This document shows positions 18,565-29,649 of a stretch of 64,000 nucleotides of DNA, piece by piece (the stretch's first letter is position 1; every line of letters begins with the position of its first letter). The translations under genes and the position numbers were made by a program. This DNA is from Symbiodinium natans (lineage: Eukaryota; Sar; Dinophyceae; Suessiales; Symbiodiniaceae). The stretch is taken from positions 866,501 through 930,500 of the forward strand of contig CAJNDS010000358.1 of assembly GCA_905221605.1 (NCBI GenBank), given 5' to 3'. Below the pieces are notes generated by a model. It worked only from the letters and a program-made list of their open reading frames with translations. It ran no database searches and was not told the DNA's origin.

Positions 18565-19000
18565 TTTAGGGTTTAGGGTTTAAGGTTGAGGGTTTTGGGT
18601 TTTGGGTTTAGGGTTTCGGGTTTAGGGTTTAGGGTTTAGGGATAGGGTTTAGGGTGGTTTAGGGTTCGGGTTTCGGGGCTCTAAGGCGATGCAGACTAGT
18701 GTTTCGGCATCGCCAGCTGTAAGAGTTTGAGCTTCAGCGTTCACTCTTCTGGATTCCTTGATAAGTCTTTAGGGTTTAATATGCCGCAGTCTACATGGAA
18801 GTCTTCGAGAATTTATGGGTTTCTTTTTCGGGTGTATACAAGGGGTCCCTTCTATTGGGAGATCCGCAAATACTTATTCTAACAGCTGTAACTCCACTTG
18901 GGCTTTAGAGCTTTGTGGCAATAGCGCCCCCTGATTACCTCCCTGTATTATCCCCCCCCCCCCCCCCACCCCTTACCCCCCCCCCCATTCAGCCCCCTTT

Positions 19001-19074
19001 GGGATGTTTCCCGTTTTTCGAACAGCCCTATAATAATTTCTATGAAGGACTGTTACTTAAATTGGGAACATCCC
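19001..19074. mobile_element. Family D element, short copy
   Basis: Ends GGGATGTTTCCC and GGGAACATCCCC, with AAGGACTGTTA inside. Confidence 0.75.
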
Positions 19075-19171
19075 CACCTAATCCCCTAAACCCTAAACCC
19101 TGAACCCTGAACCCTAAACCCTAAACCCTAAACCCAGGCCCTAAACCCTACAATCCTACCCCGTCTTCCAG

Positions 19172-19228
19172 GTACCTGCAAGACGAACATGGATTTACCG
19201 CTGAGGACTTGGCAGCATCTCGGCAGCG
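19172..19228 (+). CDS. Orphan exon YLQDEHGFTAEDLAASRQR
   Basis: Open between TTCCAG and GTTTAGGG, with a good acceptor. Family unknown. Confidence 0.55.
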
Positions 19229-19285
19229 TTTAGGGTTTAGGGTTTAGGGTTTAGGGTTTAGGGTTTAGGCTTTACAGGGCTTTAG

Positions 19286-19391
19286 GTGTTTAGGCCTCTC
19301 AAGTCGAGCATCATGTTCCGGGTATTCGTGCCGACTTGAGTCCTGAAGTCATCGAAGTGCCCAAGTGCGGGCCGAGTCGGGCACTTCTGCG
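19286..19391 (+). CDS. Orphan exon EHHVPGIRADLSPEVIEVPK
   Basis: A long open exon continuing CGPSRALLR and ending exactly at a GTTTAGGG donor. Probably in the same gene as neighbours at 19.17, 19.47 (NLTTFAREHRTYIHNAAS), 19.73 (RYVFCFQMHMAAALNVPPAD) and 19.94 kb. Confidence 0.55.
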
Positions 19392-19472
19392 GTTTAGGGT
19401 TTAGGGTTCAGGGTTTAGGGTTTAGGGTTTAGGGTTTATATAATAGGGTTTAGGGTTTAGGGTTCAATGGTC

Positions 19473-19533
19473 TAGGGAACCTGACGACATTTGCCCGAGA
19501 ACACCGCACTTACATCCACAATGCAGCAAGCCT
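19473..19533 (+). CDS. Orphan exon NLTTFAREHRTYIHNAASLK
   Basis: Open after TCTAG, ending at AAG before a CCCTAAA-type tract. Family unknown. Confidence 0.5.
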
Positions 19534-19729
19534 CAAGAAGACACTAAGTCCTAAACCCCAAGCCCCTTAAGCCCCCAAACCCCCTAAACCCCAAACCCGC
19601 AACCCTAAAGTCTGAACCCCAAGCCCTAAAGCCGAAACGCTAAACCCTAAACCCTAAACTCTAGACCTCAATAAGTAGGAGCTGTGGGGGGATCCCAGAG
19701 CCCTATGCTAACTAAGAAGGCCCCTAGGT

Positions 19730-19810
19730 CGATACGTGTTTTGCTTCCAAATGCACATGGCCGCAGCACTCAACGTCCCCCCAGCAGATCATACATCTGC
19801 GGGCTTCGTG
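19730..19810 (+). CDS. Orphan exon RYVFCFQMHMAAALNVPPAD
   Basis: Open, continuing HTSAGFVTRTG. An acceptor lies at CCCCTAG. Family unknown. Confidence 0.5.
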
Positions 19811-19936
19811 ACTAGGACAGGGGTTCTAAACCCTAAACCCTAAACCCTGAACCCTGAACCCTGAACCCTGAATCCTTTCTAAAGGGTTTAGGAGTTCAGG
19901 TTTCAGGAACCCGTGATTCCGCAGGTGTATCGTTGC

Positions 19937-20008
19937 GTGCCGGATGTCGAGCCTCCGCGGGCCTTGGCCCACCATGGTCACATGGGCCAGGATCCGAGAA
20001 AGTTTGGG
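19937..20008 (+). CDS. Orphan exon VYRCVPDVEPPRALAHHGHM
   Basis: Open from CCGCAG, continuing GQDPRKFGG up to a TTTAGGG array. Family unknown. Confidence 0.5.
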
Positions 20009-20009
20009 G

Positions 20010-20112
20010 GGTTAGGGTTTAGGGTTTAGGGTTTAGGGTTTAGGGTTTAGGGTTTAGGGTTTAGGGTTTAGGGTTTAGGGTTTAGGGTTTAGGGTTTAGG
20101 GTTTAGGGTTTA
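20010..20112 (+). repeat. TTTAGGG array
   Basis: About 14 perfect heptamers after the exon at 19.94 kb. Confidence 0.95.
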
Positions 20113-20403
20113 TCCCTTGAGAGGGTGCATGGGGGTGCCAGGCTTTAGGGGCTCTACGGTGTAGGGTTTTTGGGCTCAGGGCTTCTCTACTAGTTGCTTA
20201 GAGACCCCCACCCCAAAAAAACCGAATAAATAAAAGTTTAGAATTCCTATTTACATTTATGAGGAAGATTCCTTTTTTTCTGGGGGGTTCTTGAGCAAAC
20301 AGTTCTTAGGGTTTTGCTAGGGTATGGCTTTAGTGGCTTTATGGGTGCTTTTAGAGGTCTCGGCGGGTGCTCCACGTGGGTACCTTCCTTCTGCCCCAGC
20401 TAT

Positions 20404-20504
20404 ACCCAGATCTCGATTAAGGAATATACCCTGATTCATAGTAATGATCCTTAGTATAGATTAGGGTATATTCCTTAATTAAGGGGTTTTGGAAGATCTG
20501 GGTA
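20404..20504. mobile_element. Palindromic family A-prime (ACCCAGATCT ends), intact copy
   Basis: Ends ACCCAGATCT and AGATCTGGGT with the same ATTAAGG-type interior as family A. The copy at 23826-23976 is split by TTTAGGG repeats. Confidence 0.85.
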
Positions 20505-20571
20505 GCCCTCGAAGCCTCTGGCGAGGTAGCGCAACGGTACGCCGTGGCGATGTCGCGTTCTCAGTGCTGTC
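20505..20571 (+). CDS. Orphan exon with GTAAGT donor
   Basis: Reads LEASGEVAQRYAVAMSRSQC, then CPE. It starts at the end of the family A-prime palindrome (GGGTAG acceptor) and ends at a consensus GTAAGT. Confidence 0.5.
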
Positions 20572-21365
20572 CAGAATTGTAAGTGTGCACGGGCCACGAA
20601 GTTGGGCCACGAGCTAGGTTAGTAATGGGTGCTATAGCTGAGGGGTTGACGTCGTGCAGGACACTTCTGCGAGGAAAAATCGCGGAGGGCAAAAGAATAG
20701 GATGCCCAGCCCCCCCCCCCCCCCCTCCCCCCCAGGCCCCTAGAAGTCACGGCGGCCGTAAAGCTGAAATCCCAAGCCCCCGCCCCTACAATTCACACAC
20801 CCAGCATCCCTAGACCCTTAACCCTAAACCCTAAACCCTAGACCCCTAACCCTAAACCCTAAACCCTAAACCGGTGGCAGGCTTTTCTGAGCTGCACAGC
20901 CTGCAGCCACACCACACCTGAAGGGTCGCCAAGCTTGGTCGCCAAGCTCTGTCACCGAAGATATTATACCAGGTTGCCCAGAAACCTAGGATTAAATAGG
21001 TGCACTTTTTTGCCTGAAGGGGCATTTAAGGGAACCTAAACCCAGCGGAAAAGGAATAAGGGCACTGGGGGGCCTCAACCCTGGAAAAAACCTTGAATCA
21101 AAATCACCCCCCTACAGCCTACCCCCAAATTCTACCAAAACCTCCAAGAGACCCTGTTGAGGTCCGCAGACTGGGTGACGACGTGAACAAGTCCACTGCC
21201 TTGTCCTCCAAGCTGTGAGGGACTTGCTTCCCACGGTCCCTGGGCTTAGGGTTCACGGGGCTTCGGGAGTATTAGCCCGATACTTAAAGCCTAAATACAC
21301 ACTGAACCCTAAACCTTCAACCATAAAACCTAGACTCTGAACCCTGAACCCCAAGCCTTGTAGCA

Positions 21366-21490
21366 CCGCTCGTCGTACTGTGACGGCCGAGCCAAGGGGC
21401 TTTGGCCTTATCAGTGATGTCCGCAGCTGACCTGCGCTTGGCTGGTCAGAGAAATCCGGAAAGCTGGGTGCCCCATACTCGCATGGAGTT
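21366..21490 (+). CDS. Two orphan exons near 21.4 kb
   Basis: HRSSYCDGRAKGLWPYQ after TTGTAG, then LTCAWLVREIRKAGCPILAW after CCGCAG. Family unknown. Confidence 0.4.
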
Positions 21491-21734
21491 CCGGGTTTGG
21501 GGTTAAGGGTTTAAAGGGGGTGTTTTTTGTTTTGGGGGTTCCGATACTAGGGATTAGAGTATTTGGGGAGGGGGGGGGGGTACTTGTAAGGGGCTACCCC
21601 TAAACCCTAAATAATCCTAAACCCTAAACCCTAAACCCTAAACCCTAAATCCTAAACCCTAAACCCTAAACCCTAAACCCTAAACCCTAAACCCTAAACC
21701 CCCTATGTTGGGAACCCCCCTTCTGTAAGCCTAA

Positions 21735-21800
21735 GCAAGACAAACCCTTGGAAGAGGAGCCAAATGCCTTGCGAGAGTTTCTGCAGGCGTTGTTGGCATT
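21735..21800 (+). CDS. Orphan exon DKPLEEEPNALREFLQALLA
   Basis: An acidic/leucine-rich, probably helical exon after a CCTAAG acceptor. Family unknown. Confidence 0.5.
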
Positions 21801-21901
21801 CTTAGGGTTTAGGTTTAGGGTTTAGGGTTTGGGGTTTGGGGTTTGGGGTTTAGGGTTTAGGGTTTAGGGTTTCACCTAGCAAAACAAGAGCGAACCTTTT
21901 T

Positions 21902-22010
21902 TGGGAGTTTCCGACATGGGGGGGGGGGGGGGGGGGGGGGGGGTCCTTATTCTAAGGGAATCCTCCTATTTGGGGGGTCATTCTCGGGGTCCCTAATTTT
22001 GGTAAACTCC
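21902..22010. mobile_element. Family I element
   Basis: Ends GGGAGTTTCCGACA and TGGTAAACTCCC, with a long G run. Relatives: 24137-24215 and 29087-29180 (inverse orientation). Confidence 0.7.
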
Positions 22011-22064
22011 CATTTAGTGGACGCACTTGCATGGCTGGGGTTGACGTGTTGGTTTTTCGTCAGC

Positions 22065-22130
22065 AGCCGTTTCAGCAGAGCTGATGCTCGAAGCAAGGGC
22101 AGGGGCGCTGCATGACTCCCTGAAGCACCC
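22065..22130 (+). CDS. Orphan exon AELMLEARAGALHDSLKHP
   Basis: A helical-looking open exon after CGTCAGCAG, followed directly by a TTTAGGG array. Confidence 0.5.
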
Positions 22131-22694
22131 AGGGTTTAGGGTTTAGGGTTTAGGGTTTAGGGTTTAGGGTTTAAGGGTAGCATTGGCCCCAAGCAAGATA
22201 AGTCCAACAATGCCCAGAACTGCTAAGACTCATAACCATAGTCACATGCTGCAGCTCACACTCATCTCCTGAACCCCTGCAAACCTTGAAGGAACCCTAA
22301 ACCTTCAAAAGCCTAATCTGCAGAGTTTAGGGTGTTGATTTGCCTCGCAGCGCGTCACGCTGGCCGTCTCCAGGCCGCTCAGAGGTTCACATTCTTTAGG
22401 ATTTAGGGTTTAGGGTTTAGGGCTCAGTGTCTTGGGTTTACATTCTTCGGGTCCCAGCGCGGACAGTTTCGGGTTTGGGGCTTCGGGTTCGGGGGCTTAC
22501 ACCCATGCCCCCACACCCTAAGATCCTAAACCCAACAAGGACCAAAATCCCCTAAACTTAAGGTCTAGGGTTTAGGGTTTAGGGTTTAGGGTTTAGGGAC
22601 ACCACTCGACCAAAGACCCAAGGGGTCCGTAAACCTCTGCAGAGCCTCTATGGGTGGCGGTGTTGGATTCTGGCTTCTAAGGGGGTTCCACTAG

Positions 22695-22803
22695 CCCAAA
22701 GAGCCCAATATAGCTTAATTCAGGAATATACCTTAAATTATATTAAGGATCCCTATATGATTTAAGGAATATTCCTGAATTAAGAAATATTGGGCCCTTT
22801 GGG
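22695..22803. mobile_element. Family A, copy 3
   Basis: Full-length palindrome with a few changes (CTTAATTCAGG). A (TCATCG)-rich low-complexity stretch follows at 22.84-22.96 kb. Confidence 0.88.
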
Positions 22804-23204
22804 AGTATTTGAGCAGCATGGCGTTCCATAAAGTGTCGTCATCGTCGTCGTCATCGCCACTGTCCGTCTCCGCCTCGTCATCATGCCCGTGGCCGTCATC
22901 ACCATCATCCACATCGTCTGCCGTCGTCGATCATCATCAACATCATCGTCTAGGTTGAGGTTCCTTTTGCAACCCTTAAAGCTCCATAATCCCTAACTCG
23001 CACCTGAAAACGAAGTCAGATCCTTTGGGCCTTTATCCCAAACCTGTGGCTGCCCCCCCCCCCCCCCCGCCTGCTAAACCCTAAACACTAAACCCTAAAC
23101 CCTAAAGCCCTAAATCCCTGAACCCCAACAGGCCCTTAACCCCGAAACTGCTGAAAGCAAAAAAATGAACCCTAAACCCTAAACCCTAACGTCAAACAGG
23201 GGGA

Positions 23205-23270
23205 GGGGCTTGCAGGTGCCATGGCTTCCAAGACAAAGGCAGAGGAGATGCGAGAAGTTCTGGAAGGGTG
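23205..23270 (+). CDS. Orphan exon AMASKTKAEEMREVLEGCYQ
   Basis: Open after CTTGCAG; amphipathic helix character. Family unknown. Confidence 0.5.
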
Positions 23271-23461
23271 TTACCAGGGTGTTTAGGGTTTAGGGTTTAG
23301 GTCCAGGATTTGCGTGTCTTGGGTCCTAAGCCTAAGCCCTAAAACCCTAAGCACTGGGCCCTAGACCAAGATTATTGTTTGTGTTTGGGTTGGCTCCAGG
23401 TAACTAGACCTAAACCTCTAGCACCCTGAAACCCTGAAATCCCACAAGTCAACCTCCCAAG

Positions 23462-23594
23462 TCGTAACGGTTTCTTGCCGATTGCTCCTCACGATGGGAG
23501 GGAAGCAAAGCGAGAAGTCGTAACATTTCGAGGTCGGAAAGGGGAAGATGCTATTGTTCCTGCAGTACAGGAACCCCCTCTAGCTTTGATGGAT
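23462..23594 (+). CDS. Orphan exon abutting a family B element
   Basis: A 44-codon open stretch (NGFLPIAPHDGREAKREVVT ... EPPLALMDP) from AAG to the first bases of the family B palindrome, where GA could be the donor. Family unknown. Confidence 0.55.
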
Positions 23595-23706
23595 CCTCGG
23601 AGGTTCGTGGGTAATTACAAGTAGGGTTTAGAAGTACCCGAACTAGGGTTACAAGTATAGCTACCATACTTATAGCCCTACTGATAACTGCCCATGAACC
23701 TCCAAG
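23595..23706. mobile_element. Family B, copy 2
   Basis: Ends CTCGGAGGTTCGTGGGTA and CCCATGAACCTCCAAG. Confidence 0.85.
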
Positions 23707-23825
23707 TCGCCCTAAACCCTAAACCATAAACCCTAAACCCTAAAGCCTAAACCCTTATATGCCTGCAGAACCTCCAAGTACTGCCGCGCAATGGGGGCGC
23801 GTTTGCTGGCGGTGTGAGGCCCGTG

Positions 23826-23976
23826 TACCCAGATCTTCCAAAACCCCTTCTTTACACGGAATATACCCTCAATTCATTTACTAGGGTTTAGGGTTTAGGG
23901 TTTAGGGTTTAGGGATCATTATTATGGAATTAGGGTTTAGGGCCTTAATGAAGGGGCTTTATGGACGATCTGGGTA
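23826..23976. mobile_element. Family A-prime copy split by telomeric repeats
   Basis: Ends TACCCAGATCT and GATCTGGGTA match the intact copy at 20404. The interior at about 23883-23945 is replaced or interrupted by TTTAGGG units. Confidence 0.8.
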
Positions 23977-24017
23977 TGAGCACGTGCCTTGCCTGACATC
24001 GCGGGGGCCCTGCGGAG

Positions 24018-24066
24018 CTTACGCGGGACCTACGCGCGGGACCTACGCGCGGGACCTACGCGCGGG
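24018..24066. repeat. 13-bp tandem repeat (ACCTACGCGCGGG)
   Basis: Four adjoining GC-rich copies in a non-telomeric patch. Confidence 0.9.
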
Positions 24067-24514
24067 CCCAAGAAGCATAGCTCATCACCCTAAACCCTAA
24101 ACCCTAAACCATAACCCCTAAAACGGGTACCTGGTACCTTATTGGGGTCCTTATTATAAGGGGATCCTACTATTTCGGGGTCTATATCAGGGGTCCCCCA
24201 TTTCCGTAAACTCCGATATACCTCTTGCAAGCACAGGTTTTCCTTCACTGCGCACGGTCTCGGGGTGGCGATTCTACGGGCGGCTTGACCAAAAACCTCT
24301 CAACACCACAAAATTCCACACCAGTGTAGGGGCCTGAACAATTAGAATAGGATTTGGCGGGGGGGGGGGGGGGGTAAGATTTCCCAGGGACCATAAGGGA
24401 ACATTTTTGGTCATCATTCCGACCCCTATATTACAGACAGAAAGGCAGGGGGGGAGACCCTAAACCCTAAACCCTAAACCCTAAACCCCAGGGGGAGAAG
24501 GGGGACTGGAATGC

Positions 24515-24575
24515 AGGAGCGCGAGTTGTCGGCGGAGTCCACCGGCCAATTCTTCGGCGAGGCCCTTGCACTCGT
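24515..24575 (+). CDS. Orphan exon ERELSAESTGQFFGEALALV
   Basis: Open from ATGCAG to a GGGTTTAG array. Family unknown. Confidence 0.5.
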
Positions 24576-25435
24576 TTGGGGTTTAGGGTTTAGGGTTTAG
24601 GGTTTAGGGTTTAGGGTCTAGGGTTTAGGGTTTAGGGTTTAGGGCTCCAGGGTTTGGATGTTGGGCGGCTTGTGAGGTTTAGGCTTGAGTGTTCTGAAAA
24701 ACTCCTTTTTTCCGAGATGGCTGCGGGGTGGGGCTTGGAGGTGTTGGGGCTTATCCGGGCCCCTAGGGTAGAATCCCTAAGAGTAAAGTATAGGGAATCC
24801 CAGCACTATTTGTCCTTTAAGAAGGTTTCCTACTTTTTGGGGTTTACTGTAAACCCTAAACCCTAAGCCCTAAACCCTAAACCCTAAACCCCAAACCCTA
24901 AACCCTAAACCCGAAACCCTAAACCCTAAACCCTAAACCCTAAGGCACCTCAGGGAGCTCTGGAATCCCCCGTCTCAAGCTCTGACATCCAAGCCTGGGA
25001 AGCATGGCAGCTCAGAGCATCCGGCCTTCAAAGGGGTGTGTGCCCAGTTGGTTTATAAGAGGTGTGGTCCCAATGGTGATAACCTTACTTAGGGTACTTA
25101 TATAACCATACTTTTAGGTTCATAAGAGTGTAACTATGGTTATAACCTTACCTAGGGTACTTATGGAACCCTACGTTTAAGTACCGTCCATGCCTCTGCT
25201 GTCCCTTGTGCCATCTTCGTCTGTGACATTGCATCTGCCTGCATCTTGAACCCATTAAGGTATATGAATCATGAACCCCTATACTTCTATAACCCCAAGT
25301 AGGGGGTTTTGCTTTTTCCAGCGGGGCTGCCCATATGCCTTGAGCCTTATAGGCCCTAAGCCCTGCACCCTTGCGCGAAGCAACTCCTGATCCTTCGGGT
25401 CTGAGAGTTCAGCCGACCAAAACCCTGTTTAGGGT

Positions 25436-25516
25436 TTAGGGTTTAGGGTTTAGGGTTTAGGGTTTAGGGTTTAGGGTTTAGGGTTTAGGGTTTAGGGTTT
25501 AGGGTTTAGGGTTTAG
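25436..25516 (+). repeat. TTTAGGG array starting at an exon end
   Basis: GTTTAGGG begins right after the frame ATPDPSGLRVQPTKTL (25380-25428), then about 11 heptamers, then a family C element. Confidence 0.9.
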
Positions 25517-25614
25517 GGTCCATGTACCTCATGATTACATACTTGGGCCTTAAAGTCCCTGCATAGGAGGTACTTGAAGGCCCAAGTATGTAATTATCAG
25601 GTACATGGACCCTT
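25516..25614. mobile_element. Family C element, intact copy
   Basis: Ends GGGTCCATGTACCTCATGAT and TCAGGTACATGGACCC. Half or split copies lie at 1689, 26287, 61540 and 63262. Confidence 0.88.
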
Positions 25615-25892
25615 AGGGACATGCAGTAAGGGTGTGGAGGGTTAGGGGGTCTCGTACCCCTCACACGCAACCGCAGAGTTCAACGCCACTTGCAAGCCTC
25701 TCTGAACAATGGCAACTTAAGCCATCTAGGGTTTAAGGGGAGGCCAAGCTACCGCATTCCTTCACTGCCTTGGGGCTTAGGGCTTGCCTGGACTCTCTAG
25801 GGGGGGAGGGCTCGTGCAGGGGTTAGGGTTTGGGGTTCCTAAACCCTAAATCTTAAATCAGTTTAGGGTTTAGGGTTTGGGGTTTGGGGTTT

Positions 25893-25975
25893 GGGGTTTA
25901 GCGCCAGGTGATCCGCGACTATGTTCCAGATCCGAAGGCGACGTGGCGATCGGGCAAGCCAGATTACCTCATAGC
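25893..25975 (+). CDS. Orphan exon VIRDYVPDPKATWRSGKPDY
   Basis: Open after CGCCAG, continuing LIA. Family unknown. Confidence 0.55.
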
Positions 25976-26784
25976 CCCTTGGGCAGGACCTGAACCCTAA
26001 ACCCTCCCAACCCAAAACCTACATTTGTTGTAGGTGATTATTGCAGTATCCCTGAACCCTAAACCCTAAACCCCTTAGAGGATTCTTAGGCAACCTAAGA
26101 TCTAACTTGCCGTTAAGGTGGGGCTTGCCCCCAAAGGGTTTAGGGTTTAGGGTTTTTGGTTTTTCGGGTTTAGGGTTTAGGGTGTAGGGTTACTTCAATG
26201 GAGTCATACTCGGACCGCAAAAGGGTGTACCCCTAAGAGGCTATTCCCTGAATATAATATGCTCCTCATGTGGCCCTTAAGCCCTTCGGGTCCATGTACC
26301 TCATTGTTATGTACTTGGGCCCCCTGGATAAAGTAGAGATCAGAGGTTCCTGAGCTGTCGGACTACAATTCGGACCCGAAGCTGGGCCCTGGTTCCCTTT
26401 TTGTAGGGTTTGGGTTCCCTTATTCGGTGCTTCCCAAGCCCGTTTTATTCCTGGGGTCACTCTCGGGTCTAGACAGGTACTATAGCTATAACTTAGGTTA
26501 TTGTGTTTAGGGTTTAGGGTTTAGGGTTTAGGGTTTAGGGTTTAAGTAGGTACGGCAACCGGCCCCCTCTTCTGTATTGTGAGTGCTCTCAAGCATGGCC
26601 AGGGGCCTTGCGCAGCGATGTTGCGAGGTTTAGGGTTCAGGGTTAGGGTTTGGGGTTTAGGGTTTAGGGTTTTGAGTTTAGGGTTTAGGTTTGAGGGCCT
26701 TGGTCCATTGTTATTCAAGAACCCCAAGACCTGATTTCGGGGGTGCTTACCCTTAAAGGTCGGCGGGGGGGTTCTGAAGACTGG

Positions 26785-26876
26785 CTGGTTCTTAGTGGGG
26801 AATAAGGGAATGAGGTACCCCATAGAATCCCTTAAAGGGTATATACAGGGGGCCCGAATTCCCTATTAAAAACCAG
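26785..26876. mobile_element. Family E, intact copy
   Basis: Ends CTGGTTCTTAGTGGGGAAT and ATTCCCTATTAAAAACCAG. Confidence 0.82.
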
Positions 26877-27079
26877 GGGTTCTTAGGAAAGGGTTGAGGG
26901 CTGATGTGGTGGGCACACTCCCCTACCACCCACAAAGCTAAACATCCTTGAGGCCCACCCTTTTGGGTAGGGTTTAGGGTTCAGGGTTCAGGGTTCAGGG
27001 TTCAGGGTTTAGGGTTCAGGGTTCAGGGTTTGGGGTTTAGGGTTTAGGGTTTAGGGTTTAGGGTTTAGGGTTTAGGGGA

Positions 27080-27172
27080 ACCCAACCCAGGTCAACCGCA
27101 TGTTCTTTGAGAACCGATCACTGGAGCATGAAGTGGGTTCGCTGGAAGCAGTGGTCAGCAAGCTGATCAAGA
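27080..27172 (+). CDS. Orphan exon VNRMFFENRSLEHEVGSLEA
   Basis: Open from AACCCAG, continuing VVSKLIKNWE, probably helical. Family unknown. Confidence 0.58.
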
Positions 27173-27479
27173 ATTGGGAGCCTTGGCCTAGCCCTAAACC
27201 CTAAACCCTAAACCCTAAACCCTAAGCCCTAAACCCCAAACCTCTTGGAGGGCTTTTGGACCGGGGTTAAGGGCTGGGTTTTTGGAGCTTCCGGCTTGGG
27301 ATTTTGCACTTCGGTGCTCTTGGGTGTCCGCAACTCGGTTTGCTTGGAGGTTCATAGGCACATATAAGTAGGGCTGGGTACATATTAGTAGGGCAAGAAG
27401 TAGGGTAAACCCTAAACCCTAAACCCTAAACCCTAAACCCTAAACCCTAAACCCTAAACCCTAAACCCTAAACCCCCAG

Positions 27480-27545
27480 GCTGTCGAGGCACACCACGTG
27501 GCGGAGGTGCAGCACTGGAAGACCATGGACATCTCGAAGTTCCAG
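27480..27545 (+). CDS. Orphan exon AVEAHHVAEVQHWKTMDISK
   Basis: Starts after CCCCCAG and ends CAG|GCTTAG. GCT is repeated at both edges. CCCTAAA lies upstream and TTTAGGG downstream. Confidence 0.58.
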
Positions 27546-27724
27546 GCTTAGGGTTTAGGGTTTAGGGTTTAGCGTTTAGGGTTTAGGGTTTAGGGTTAGT
27601 GTTTAGGGTGTTGGAAATATTGGTTTGGGATACACGGTTCAGGGTTGAGGGGGTTCAAGGGTTTAGCATCTGGGTTGTAGGATTTCGAGGTACAGGGCTT
27701 GGGGCTAGGTAAGTTGCAGAGCTT

Positions 27725-27774
27725 CGGTTGACTTGCCCTTTCGCAAAATTGTAGGACCCTTCAGGAAGGTAAGG
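27725..27774 (+). CDS. Orphan exon with GTAAGG donor
   Basis: Reads ASVDLPFRKIVGPFRK between GCAG and a consensus GTAAGG. Confidence 0.5.
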
Positions 27775-28204
27775 GGCTGGCATGCTTGCATCGTGTCTTC
27801 GGAGTCTGAGGTTTTCGATTTTGGATTCTGGTGGGGTGGGGGGGGGGGGATAGCAACCCTAAACCCTAAACCCTAAACCCTAAACCCCATGGGCGCAGCT
27901 GTCTTCTCATGACGTGCCTCCTGCTCCTCCTCTGCTTCTGATCCTTCTTGCCCACGCGGCCTTCTCTCGACCAAGCGCCAGTTTAGACCCCCAGCTGCCG
28001 AACCCTGTTCCAGCTCCCAAGTGGCCTCCACGGACCCGGGCATCGGCTGGCGATGTTTGTGTTTATTGCTGTGTGCTCAGCTCTCTGCAGTGGTCTCAAC
28101 CTGAATTTGTTCTCAGAGTCTTTTTCAAAGAAATTCTATTTTCAGAAAGTTGAAGAGCCCTTGAAGTAATGTCCTTCGAACCTTAAATGGCCCTAAACTG
28201 AAGG

Positions 28205-28308
28205 CGAAAGCACGGAAATAGTCAACAAGTCCTGAGCGCCCGCCAGGGAGCGATCAACGGAGGCTGTCCCTTCATGGCAGCTCCGGCAGATTGTGTCAGC
28301 CTTTAAAG
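28205..28308 (+). CDS. Possible terminal exon with stop codon
   Basis: The frame HGNSQQVLSARQGAINGGCP ... ADCVSL ends in TAA at about 28308. If real it marks a gene end. Family unknown. Confidence 0.42.
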
Positions 28309-28411
28309 TCTAGGGTTTAGGGTTTAGGGTTAGGGTTTGGGGTTCAGGGTTTCGGGTTTCGGGCTTCGGATTTCGGGTTTAGGGTTTAGGGTTTAGGGGG
28401 GTAAAGGGTTC

Positions 28412-28521
28412 CTTGGAGGTTCATGGGTACTTGCAAGTAGGGTTACAAGTACCCTAAGGAAGGTTATCATCAGAGTTTCCCTGCTTCTGACCCTGCTTAT
28501 AAGTACCCATGAGCCTCCAAG
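28412..28521. mobile_element. Family B, copy 4
   Basis: Ends CTTGGAGGTTCATGGGTACT and AGTACCCATGAGCCTCCAAG. Confidence 0.88.
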
Positions 28522-28867
28522 TAGACCTAGCCCTGTACTCCAGAAGGATGGATCCGAAGCTACATCTTGAGAGTTTAGGGTTGGGGTTTAGGGTTTACAG
28601 GTTTAGGGGTTTAGGGGTTTAGGGGTTTAGGGGTTTCGGGGTTTAGGGGTTTAGGGGTTCAGGGGTTTAGGGGTTTAGGGGTTTAGGGCTCATAGGGTTT
28701 AGGGTTTAGGGTTTAGGGTTTAGGGTTTAGGGTTTAGGGTTTAGGGTTTAGGGTTTAGGGATCATAGGGTTTAGGCGTAGGGCTTAGGGCTTAACATCCT
28801 GGTCTCATGCATCCCTCTGCCCTCGTCCCTACCCCCGACTGAGTATGCGCATGTGTCATTCTCTGGT

Positions 28868-28992
28868 CATGGGTTCCCCTACTACCCCCCTCTAAATAAC
28901 CTTAATTACCCTTAATTATCCCTAAATAGCCTTAATTATGGGGGGAAGTATAGAGGGGGTAGTATAGAGGGGTGTAGTACGGGAACCCATGA
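28868..28992. mobile_element. Palindromic family O element
   Basis: Ends TCATGGGTTCCC and GGGAACCCATGA, with AT-rich internal arms (CTTAATTA). Confidence 0.85.
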
Positions 28993-29649
28993 TCTGGGTG
29001 TTTCTTGTTACAAGGGAGCCTAGGCTTCAGGGTAGTTTCAACCTTTACATTACGATACCATGAAGTTCTATCAGCAAACGATCTGGGAGTTTACAACCTC
29101 AAGGGACCCCTAATATAGACCCCCAAATAGTAGGATTCCCTTATAATGAGGACCCCGAATGTCGGAACCCCCCCCCCCCCATATTCGCAAATGATAGTCG
29201 TTACAGGGTCAAGGAAGTCATATGGTAAACAATTCGTATACTTCTTGCGGGATCCTACTTTCATTTCCTTAGCAAGAACCCCGTGTTAGGGGGGGGGGGG
29301 GGGGGCGTTGCTTGCACGCTCTTAGACCCGACGGCAGATGCCCTACATTCTGTGCAGAGTCGAGGGAAAGCACTGGGTCCCTTCTAAACCTAAAACTTCT
29401 AAACCCTATAATCTAAACCCTAGAACCCTTTCAGCCCTACCCAAATTAAAACCATTGGCAATCACAGCTCAGGCACAACAGATGTCCGACTTCGGGGCGT
29501 GCAACCTGTTTTTGGGTGGCAGAGATGGGCTTAGGGCCTGGGGCTTTGGGTTTAGGGTTTGAGGTTCAAACCCTAAACCCTAAACCCTAAACCCTAAACC
29601 CTAAACCCTAAGCCCTAAGCCCTAAGCCCTAAGCCCTAAACCAGTTGTT

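Noticed and set aside
22840-22960. Possible acidic or His-rich exon
   Set aside because: A TCATCG-type low-complexity tract open in several frames.
27914-28153. ORF beginning with a signal-peptide-like hydrophobic stretch
   Set aside because: The start would be GTG, the frame has no downstream domain, and possible splice sites break it up.
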